7,660 nt of DNA from DHVE2 group archaeon (lineage in GTDB: Archaea > Thermoplasmatota > Thermoplasmata > Thermoplasmatales > Aciduliprofundaceae). Where the stretch lies: positions 1 to 7,660 of the forward strand of contig WALG01000029.1 of assembly GCA_015522955.1 (NCBI GenBank), in the 5' to 3' direction. The notes beneath the pieces are model-generated. The model searched no databases. It worked only from the letters and a program-made list of their open reading frames with translations, and was not told where the DNA came from. The translations under genes and the position numbers were made by a program. This document shows, piece after piece, positions 1 to 5,261 of this stretch (position 1 is the stretch's first letter; each line of letters starts with the position of its first letter).

Positions 1-30
1 CATCGCCTTCCGATAATATACATCCCGTGG

Positions 31-40
31 TACTTAAACA
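31..40 (-). promoter_or_regulatory. Possible TATA box for a gene leaving the window to the left
   Basis: Read on the - strand this is TGTTTAAGTA, similar to an archaeal TATA element. A start site about 25 bp downstream would lie near position 11, a few bases before the ATG at 3-1 and its purine-rich leader. There is no downstream coding sequence in the window to test it, so this is weak. Confidence 0.25.
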
Positions 41-68
41 TTCTCAAAATGATAATTCAATTTTTAAC

Positions 69-82
69 GAAAGAGATAAATA
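69..82 (+). promoter_or_regulatory. Serpin promoter (BRE + TATA), leaderless
   Basis: A purine-rich CGAAAG (69-74) precedes ATAAATA (76-82). The TATA centre is about 25 bp before the GTG at 104, so transcription should begin at or within a base or two of the start codon. No Shine-Dalgarno sequence is present between the box and the GTG, which agrees with a leaderless message. Confidence 0.5.
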
Positions 83-103
83 GAATAATCTAAATAAGAT
101 ATT

Positions 104-1372
104 GTGCATGCAAAAAAACTCTCGGCCATAATCACCCTATCCGTTATTGCTCTAATTATAGGTGCATTTATATTTCAGGTATCTCCAAGTTCAGAGAAGA
201 ATCCATCTACTGAAAATATAAGTATACAGCCTGAAAGCCTCACAATCACATGGGATCCAGAGGGACTAAACGAGAAAAATCTGAAAAATGTGGCACTGGC
301 ATCGAACAATTTTGCTCTCACACTTCTCACCAAGATGCTCAACTCGAGCAAAAATACCATAATCTCTCCGCTTAGCATCTGGCTGGCGCTGGCCATGCTG
401 TATGAGGGATCTCGAGGCACCACAGCCCAGGAGATGCGCAATGCAATGTATCTTCCAGAAAATAAAAGCATTCTGGAAGAGAATATTCACTATTTTCTGA
501 AGAAATTCGAGAATCATACTGATAACTACACTTTGAGCATTGCCGATGCTCTGTGGGCACAGAAGGGTTTTGATATAAACCCCGAGTATGTAAAGATTCT
601 TGAGAATTACTATGATGCGTATTTCAAACTTCTCAATTTCAACAACTCTCCCGAAAGAGGAAGAGAGATAATCAACTCCTGGGTTGAGAACCGTACATAT
701 GGAAAGATAAAAGAGTTGCTTCCGCCCCATAGCATAACTCCAGAGACCGTAGCGGTGCTCACCAATGCCATATATTTTCAGGCAGCATGGATGTATGTAT
801 TCAACGAATCTCTAACCACTGGAGATTTCTTTTATACACCCCAGGGCAGAATATCGGTGGATATGATGCACGCATCTGGAGATTTTCGTTATACGGAGGA
901 CAAAGATGCTCAGATTCTTGAACTGCCTTATAGAGATAGCAATCTCTCCATGCTTGTGGTGCTTCCAAAGGGAGAGCACATGAATATCACACTCAACAAA
1001 GTTATGACCTGGAGAGAGAACCTGAACTATGCACATGTCAATATTTCATTTCCAAAATTCACACTGAGCACTGATTATGCACTGAAAGAAGTTCTGGAAA
1101 GCATGGGAATTCGACAGGTATTTACCCAATCCGCAGATTTGACGGACTTATCTCCAAGTGGCGGTATATGGGCAGGTGAAGTTTATCACAAGGTATACAT
1201 ATCTGTGAGTGAGAAGGGTACTGAGGCTGCTGCAGCCACTGCAATACCCGTAGTCTTAGGCATAATCCCATCCATCGATTTTAATGTAAACCACCCATTT
1301 CTGTTTCTTATCCAGGACCGAGATACAGGAGCGATATTCTTCATGGGCTGGGTTGCCAATCCCCTAAGATAA
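104..1372 (+). CDS. Membrane-anchored or secreted serpin (serine protease inhibitor, family I4)
   Basis: 422 residues. Serpins trap proteases through a one-shot conformational change after cleavage of a reactive-centre loop. The N-terminus has a short basic segment (H2-K5) and a hydrophobic stretch at about 6-26, with no lipobox Cys and no clear cleavage site. It is either a signal peptide or a membrane anchor, followed by a Ser/Asn/Pro-rich linker to about residue 60. The serpin core follows: the N-TIISPLSIWLALAM region (84-98), the NAIYF...W...F breach region (222-233), and the C-terminal HPFLF signature with GAIFFMGW (397-416). The hinge EKGTEAAAATA (370-380) matches inhibitory serpins: small residues at P12-P9, Thr at P14. 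Counting from P15 = G372 puts P1 at about G386 and P1' at I387, within one residue. The GTG start is forced by an in-frame TAA at 95-97. The ATG at 108 is in another frame and stops at once. About ten N-x-S/T sequons suit an outside location. Family certain; export likely; target protease unknown. Confidence 0.95.
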   Translation: MHAKKLSAIITLSVIALIIGAFIFQVSPSSEKNPSTENISIQPESLTITWDPEGLNEKNLKNVALASNNFALTLLTKMLNSSKNTIISPLSIWLALAMLYEGSRGTTAQEMRNAMYLPENKSILEENIHYFLKKFENHTDNYTLSIADALWAQKGFDINPEYVKILENYYDAYFKLLNFNNSPERGREIINSWVENRTYGKIKELLPPHSITPETVAVLTNAIYFQAAWMYVFNESLTTGDFFYTPQGRISVDMMHASGDFRYTEDKDAQILELPYRDSNLSMLVVLPKGEHMNITLNKVMTWRENLNYAHVNISFPKFTLSTDYALKEVLESMGIRQVFTQSADLTDLSPSGGIWAGEVYHKVYISVSEKGTEAAAATAIPVVLGIIPSIDFNVNHPFLFLIQDRDTGAIFFMGWVANPLR

Positions 1373-1403
1373 ATATGGCTTGGAGTCCATCCAGATATTC
1401 AGG

Positions 1404-1420
1404 GAATAAAAGTTTAATAA
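1404..1420 (+). promoter_or_regulatory. moaC-moaB promoter (BRE + TATA), leaderless
   Basis: GAATAAAAG followed by TTTAATAA (1413-1420) lies in the 69-bp gap after the serpin stop. The box is centred about 25 bp before the moaC ATG at 1442, so the transcript probably starts at the initiation codon. No SD precedes the ATG. The element suggests moaC-moaB is transcribed independently of the serpin. Confidence 0.5.
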
Positions 1421-1441
1421 TAGATAATGTGATGCTCGCCT

Positions 1442-1876
1442 ATGAGCATGGTGGATATAAGCGAGAAAGATGTGGTTATGCGAGTTGCCAGGGCTCGGGG
1501 CACGATTGTGCTGAAGAGTACCACCATCGAAGCGATTAGAATAGGAGACATAAAGAAAGGGGATATTTTTGAAACTGCCAAAATTGCGGGACTTCTATCT
1601 GTTAAAAATACCGCGCATATCATTCCTCACTGTCATCCAATTCCCATAGAGAGTGTGCATTTCAGGTTCACAGTGCACGGAAATCGCATAGATGTGGAAT
1701 GCGAGGTCAAGGCCCATTACAAGACAGGCGTGGAGATGGAGGCTCTCACTGGTGTGAGTGCTGCACTTCTTACAATCTGGGATATGGTGAAGTATCTGGA
1801 GAAGGATGAGAATGGACAGTATCCCATGACTCAGATTAAGGATATTGAGGTTGTAGAGAAGATAAAGGGTGAATGA
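1442..1876 (+). CDS. moaC: Cyclic pyranopterin monophosphate synthase MoaC
   Basis: 144 residues, the usual size of an archaeal MoaC. It converts the MoaA product 3',8-cH2GTP into cyclic pyranopterin monophosphate, the second half of the first step of molybdenum/tungsten cofactor synthesis in the cytosol. Visible family features: MVDIS near the N-terminus (3-7), G-DIFETAKIAG (40-50), the PHCHP active-site segment (62-66), KTGVEMEALT (94-103), and the catalytic Asp/Lys pair in IWDMVK (D114, K117). The ATG at 1442 is chosen because an in-frame TGA lies at 1430-1432. The ATG at 1448 (Met3) is the only close alternative and would begin directly with the conserved MVDIS. It is first in a pair with moaB, whose reading frame it touches by an ATGA overlap. 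No moaA is present here. Confidence 0.95.
   Translation: MSMVDISEKDVVMRVARARGTIVLKSTTIEAIRIGDIKKGDIFETAKIAGLLSVKNTAHIIPHCHPIPIESVHFRFTVHGNRIDVECEVKAHYKTGVEMEALTGVSAALLTIWDMVKYLEKDENGQYPMTQIKDIEVVEKIKGE
1868..1872 (+). promoter_or_regulatory. Shine-Dalgarno for moaB that favours the inner ATG
   Basis: GGTGA lies inside the last codons of moaC. It abuts the ATG at 1873 (spacing 0) but is 6 nt from the ATG at 1879, which is normal spacing. The second ATG is therefore the better start for moaB. Confidence 0.55.
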
Positions 1877-1878
1877 AT

Positions 1879-2379
1879 ATGGGTGTCAAAGAGCATAAAA
1901 AACACAGATACTCGCTTAAAATCGGAGTAATCACCGTGAGTTCCACACGAACCATGAAAAATGATGAATCGGGCAAGATTCTGAAAGATGAAATTACAAA
2001 TCATGGCCATACTATATGTAATTACAGCATTGTTAAGGATGACAAATTTGAAATTCTCACCACATTGCTTTCTATGCTACGAGATTGCAATGCAATCATA
2101 ATTAACGGCGGAACAGGGATAAGCCCCAAAGATGTGACCTACGAGACCGTTACGCCCCTATTTGATAAGGAACTTCCTGGATTTGGAGAAATATTTCGTC
2201 ATGTGAGTTATGAGGAGATAGGTACCGCGGCCATGATGTCCAGAGCCACTGCGGGAGTTCTCGCCAACAAGATCATATTTCTCATCCCCGGCTCTCCAAA
2301 TGCAGTCAAAACTGCATCTCCTATAATATTTGCAGAGATTGAGCATATGTGGTACGAATTACACAAAGAACAAAAATAA
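1879..2379 (+). CDS. moaB: MoaB/MogA family molybdopterin adenylyltransferase
   Basis: 166 residues from the ATG at 1879, or 168 from an ATG at 1873 that overlaps the moaC stop as ATGA. The later start is preferred because GGTGA sits 6 nt upstream of it. The MoaB/MogA/MoeA-type fold adenylates molybdopterin ahead of metal insertion; archaea generally use a MoaB-type protein for this. Counting from the ATG at 1873, family features are KIGVITVSSTR (16-26), the nucleotide/pterin-binding NGGTGISPKD (78-87), the FGEIFR..SYEEIGTAAMMSRA segment (104-125), and PGSPNAV (139-145). The basic N-terminal tail KEHKKHR is typical of archaeal members. Its pairing with moaC supports the cofactor role. MoaB versus MogA naming is conventional; the biochemical role is inferred from family. 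Confidence 0.93.
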   Translation: MGVKEHKKHRYSLKIGVITVSSTRTMKNDESGKILKDEITNHGHTICNYSIVKDDKFEILTTLLSMLRDCNAIIINGGTGISPKDVTYETVTPLFDKELPGFGEIFRHVSYEEIGTAAMMSRATAGVLANKIIFLIPGSPNAVKTASPIIFAEIEHMWYELHKEQK

Positions 2380-2383
2380 AAAA
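2372..2383 (-). terminator. U-rich terminator for the M18 aminopeptidase
   Basis: On the - strand the sequence immediately after the aminopeptidase TAA reads TTTTTTATTTTT, the oligo-T form of archaeal intrinsic terminator, with no hairpin needed. It overlaps the last codons and stop of the convergent moaB gene. There is no comparable T-run in the + direction after moaB. Confidence 0.5.
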
Positions 2384-3799
2384 TTATTGAGAGAGAAAAA
2401 CTTTGTAGGCGCGATATGCGCTCCACACATCCATCTTGCTTGCTATCTCAAAGGGTGAGTGCATCCCTATTATTCCCGGACCCATATCCACAACGTCCAT
2501 TCCGTACTTGGCAAAGAACTTGGCTATGGTGCCTCCACCACCCTCATCTACTTTTCCAAGTTCTGCGACCTGATAAGGCACATTGTACTTTGCAAACAGG
2601 GCCCTTATCTCGGACATAAACTCTGCAGTGGCCTCACTGGAACTGTACTTTCCTCCATGGCCCGTATACTTACTGATCACCACGCCATATCCAGCCTTGG
2701 CGGCATTGGGTATATCATGCACACTTTTGAATATTGGGTTTATTGCAGCACTAACATCTGCGCTTATAGCCTTGCTCTTATAGAGCATGTCCATAAACTC
2801 AACATGCAAGTATCCTGGCTTGATGAGATTCACAACCTTTGCTAGCACATATTCAAGGAAATTGCTCTGTGCACCTACATTTCCATCACTTCCAATCTCC
2901 TCTTTATCGTAGAAAAACGCAATGCTTGTGTATGTGGGCTCTTTGACTTCCAAGATGGCACGAAGCGAGGTATAGGCACATATTCTATCATCATGGCCAT
3001 AGGCACCCACCATGCTGCGGTCAAAACCAACATCGCGAGGCTGTGCTGCAGGCACTATCTCAATATCGGCAGAATTGAAATCTTCCTCCACAATACCATA
3101 TTTCTCATTGAGGTATTTAAGTATCTGTATCTTTACCTTCTGCTTTATCTCCTTGTCATTGATGGGTATATTGCCAACCACCAGTTGCAATTCCTCGCCT
3201 TTTATTCCTTCGAACAATTTTCTATCTCCCTGAACATTACGTGCCAGATGTGGCAAGAGGTCAGGTATCACAAATACCGGATCTCCAGGATTATCTCCAA
3301 TCTTGACCTCTATTCTCTTTCCCTCCTTAGTATATACCACACCGTGCAGAGCAAGGGGTCTCGAAACCCACTGATACTTCTTTATTCCTCCATAATAGTG
3401 GGTCTTGAACAGTGCAAGAGCAGCATCACCATCTTCCCACACAGGGTTGGGCTTGAGATCTATTCTGGGAGCATCGATATGCGACACAACGAGCCTAAAA
3501 CCTTCCAAGGGTTTCTTGCCCACAACTCCTAGAGCAACAGTCTTTTCCCTGTTTATCAAGTAAAATTTATCTCCGGGTGCCAGACTTTTCTTTTTTGCCA
3601 AGTCTTTAAATCCATGTTTCTCAGCCTCGGTGACTATATACCTGACCGCTTCTCTCTCAGTCTTGACCTCCGCCAGAAACTTCTTGTAATCTTCCGAGAA
3701 TTTCATTGCGTCCTCTATCTCCCTCTTCTTCAGTGTGAGCCACATGCTCTCTTTCTTCGCTGCTAATTCTTCCTCAATACTCTCCTTTTTCTTAGCCAT
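2384..3799 (-). CDS. M18 family zinc aminopeptidase (aspartyl aminopeptidase / aminopeptidase I type)
   Basis: 471 residues, full length for the M18 family. These are cytosolic metallopeptidases with two metal ions that remove N-terminal residues (acidic or other, depending on subfamily) from peptides, and typically form large dodecameric shells. Metal and catalytic landmarks: SHIDAPRID (106-114, H107 and D109), GHDDR (268-272), KEEIGS (299-304, the Glu pair), SADVS (347-350 region, D348) and GMHSP near the C-terminus (H447). No signal peptide. The N-terminus is Lys/Glu rich, probably helical. The ATG at 3799 follows GAGGTGA with 4-nt spacing, and its own TATA box lies over the end of the MEMO gene, so it can be transcribed separately from eno-rps2-MEMO. 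It would release amino acids from peptides. Exact residue specificity cannot be read from the sequence. I do not assign a symbol; apeA is used for some bacterial relatives. Confidence 0.93.
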   Translation of the reverse strand: MAKKKESIEEELAAKKESMWLTLKKREIEDAMKFSEDYKKFLAEVKTEREAVRYIVTEAEKHGFKDLAKKKSLAPGDKFYLINREKTVALGVVGKKPLEGFRLVVSHIDAPRIDLKPNPVWEDGDAALALFKTHYYGGIKKYQWVSRPLALHGVVYTKEGKRIEVKIGDNPGDPVFVIPDLLPHLARNVQGDRKLFEGIKGEELQLVVGNIPINDKEIKQKVKIQILKYLNEKYGIVEEDFNSADIEIVPAAQPRDVGFDRSMVGAYGHDDRICAYTSLRAILEVKEPTYTSIAFFYDKEEIGSDGNVGAQSNFLEYVLAKVVNLIKPGYLHVEFMDMLYKSKAISADVSAAINPIFKSVHDIPNAAKAGYGVVISKYTGHGGKYSSSEATAEFMSEIRALFAKYNVPYQVAELGKVDEGGGGTIAKFFAKYGMDVVDMGPGIIGMHSPFEIASKMDVWSAYRAYKVFLSQ

Positions 3800-3803
3800 A
3801 GCA

Positions 3804-3810
3804 TCACCTC
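3804..3810 (-). promoter_or_regulatory. Strong Shine-Dalgarno of the M18 aminopeptidase
   Basis: GAGGTGA on the - strand, complementary to the 16S rRNA 3' end, 4 nt from the ATG at 3799. It fixes the start of the aminopeptidase and shows that this gene uses a leadered message, unlike the + strand serpin and moaC. Confidence 0.65.
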
Positions 3811-3833
3811 ATTTGTATCGACATACACTCACC

Positions 3834-3850
3834 CAATTTAAAACTTTTCA
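3834..3850 (-). promoter_or_regulatory. M18 aminopeptidase promoter overlapping the MEMO stop codon
   Basis: On the - strand, TGAAAAGTTTTAAATTG combines a BRE-like GAAAAG with a TTTTAAAT TATA element. The first three bases are the MEMO stop codon. A start about 25 bp downstream would fall near 3814 and leave a leader of about 15 nt, just enough for the GAGGTGA ribosome-binding site. Confidence 0.5.
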
Positions 3851-4663
3851 CCGCTCAACTTTTATAGCAGCATAACCCACAACTTCATCCATGGGCTGCA
3901 CATCCCCGCTGGTTGCATACTTTAAAAGCGTGCCCTTACCATTTGTGGCGGTGAGCATGACAGCCACGGGGCCATATCCACACATGGTTATTCTGTGTTT
4001 ATAAATCACGTTATACAGACCTTTCACATCGCCTTTAGCTATTTTCTCAATAGCCAGTGAATCGTTGGCATAGGCAATCTTCTTGGGTACATAGTGGGAG
4101 AAATCGGAGGATGCTATAATTACCACATCCTTATCTTGCATGACTTCTCTTATCACCTGGCCAAGTTCCACAGCAATCTCGTACTCCTGCGATAGCATTG
4201 TGATAGGCACAAATTTTATCTCCCTCTTCAAAAACTGCAGAAATGGAAGTTGCACTTCTATGCTGTGCTCGTATCTATGCGCATTTGCATCTATATCCAC
4301 TATATTCCCTGCTATTTTCTTGGCCAGATCTCTATCAATCCGCACCACACCATAGGGCGTAGAGAAATCCTCCATGGTAAGTGCAACTGCAGATCCAAGA
4401 CCGTAATGATTTGGGCCTATTATTATAAACGTTTCTGGAAATCCATCATAAGATAATGCGTGGTAAAAATGAGACGCTACCGGACCTGAAAAAATATAGC
4501 CTGCATGGGGTACTACACCACCCTTAATTCTACGTGCTCCATCCGAAGTAAGAGTGGGTACCTCTCCGGGACCCAGAGGATGAAGATACAGATCTCTTAT
4601 CAAACGATCCAGTTCCTTGGGATGGGATGGATAAAACTGCCCTGCCACTGCTGGATACCTCAT
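3848..4663 (-). CDS. MEMO1 family protein (AmmeMemoRadiSam system protein B-like)
   Basis: 271 residues, normal for archaeal MEMO proteins. The family is related in fold to extradiol dioxygenases / LigB. Human MEMO1 binds a metal through two His and one Cys, while the archaeal function is not established. Family marks: the opening RYPAVAGQFYP (2-12), PHAGYIFSG (52-60, H53), GPNHYG (83-88, H86), EHSIEVQLPFLQ (132-143, H133), SSDFSHY (185-191) and MCGYGPV (227-233, C228). The putative metal triad H53/H86/C228 is intact. The ATG at 4663 overlaps the rps2 stop as ATGA, and a modest GAGG lies 7 nt upstream. The order eno-rps2-MEMO recurs in many archaea, often near isoprenoid genes. No radical-SAM or AMMECR1 partner gene is in this window. 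Family assignment firm; molecular role unknown. Confidence 0.92.
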   Translation of the reverse strand: MRYPAVAGQFYPSHPKELDRLIRDLYLHPLGPGEVPTLTSDGARRIKGGVVPHAGYIFSGPVASHFYHALSYDGFPETFIIIGPNHYGLGSAVALTMEDFSTPYGVVRIDRDLAKKIAGNIVDIDANAHRYEHSIEVQLPFLQFLKREIKFVPITMLSQEYEIAVELGQVIREVMQDKDVVIIASSDFSHYVPKKIAYANDSLAIEKIAKGDVKGLYNVIYKHRITMCGYGPVAVMLTATNGKGTLLKYATSGDVQPMDEVVGYAAIKVER

Positions 4664-5259
4664 AGAGGTGCCTCGAAATCCTCTATGGTATATTTATACT
4701 CATCATCCCTCTTTATATCTCCCCTAGCCTTAAGTATCTCTCTAGCAAGAAGCCAGTAAACCAAAGCCAAAGAGCGTCGACCTTTATTGTTTGCAGGGAT
4801 TACAAGATCCACGTAACTTGTGCGATTGTTGGCATCGCATAGTGCCACCACCGGTATCCTGGACTTAACAGCCTCCTTCAGTGCTTGAGAGTCTGCAGCA
4901 GGGTCGTTTATGAATATCACAGAGGGCTCCATATAGTTGGGCAATTTGGGATTTGTCAATATACCTGGTATGAATCTTCCTGCCACAACCTTGGCACCAC
5001 CTATGACCTTAGCAAACATCGTCGCAGGCTTTTGGCCATACTGTCTCTGGGCCACCACAAGAATATCCTCTGGCGGATATCTAGCCAAGAACTTAGCAGC
5101 CAGACGAATTCTCTCATCGGTTTTGTTTATATCCAGTATATAGAGTCCATCGCTACGTACCTTGTACACAAATTTCATCATATCCTTGTTCTTGACTTGG
5201 GTACCTATATGCACTCCTGCCGTAAGATACAGGTTTTCCTCAACAATCAATTCTCCCAT
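4660..5259 (-). CDS. rps2: Small ribosomal subunit protein uS2 (archaeal Rps2)
   Basis: 199 residues from the ATG at 5259. uS2 binds the head/body region of the 30S subunit late in assembly and, in archaea, contacts the mRNA exit platform area. Recognisable segments after the first dozen residues: AGVHIGTQVKNKDM, the DGLYILDINKTDERI block, VVAQRQYGQKPA, GRFIPGILTNP, the PSVIFINDPAAD segment, and VALCDANN followed by IPANNKGRRSLALVYWLLARE. The size, with no long bacterial insertion, fits archaeal members. A GTG at 5265 would give two more residues and a GTGA overlap with the eno stop. The ATG is preferred because GGTGA (5266-5270) is 6 nt before it. It is the middle gene of the eno-rps2-MEMO operon. 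Confidence 0.96.
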   Translation of the reverse strand: MGELIVEENLYLTAGVHIGTQVKNKDMMKFVYKVRSDGLYILDINKTDERIRLAAKFLARYPPEDILVVAQRQYGQKPATMFAKVIGGAKVVAGRFIPGILTNPKLPNYMEPSVIFINDPAADSQALKEAVKSRIPVVALCDANNRTSYVDLVIPANNKGRRSLALVYWLLAREILKARGDIKRDDEYKYTIEDFEAPL

Positions 5260-5261
5260 TC

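Larger units (their letters stand above)
1..103. other. Left-edge intergenic region with possible divergent promoters
   Basis: An AT-rich stretch with no gene inside the window. It carries the serpin promoter on the + strand. On the - strand, an ATG at 3-1 is preceded by a purine-rich GGAAGGCG, and a second ATG lies at 23-21. A gene may therefore start here and leave the window to the left, but only one to seven codons would be visible, so no product can be named. Confidence 0.4.

Noticed and set aside
266..730. Open - strand frame of 154 codons
   Set aside because: Antisense to the serpin, which has clear motifs along this region.
2993..3532. Open + strand frame of 179 codons
   Set aside because: Lies wholly antisense to the well-supported M18 aminopeptidase; hydrophobic, low-complexity translation with no promoter or ribosome-binding site.
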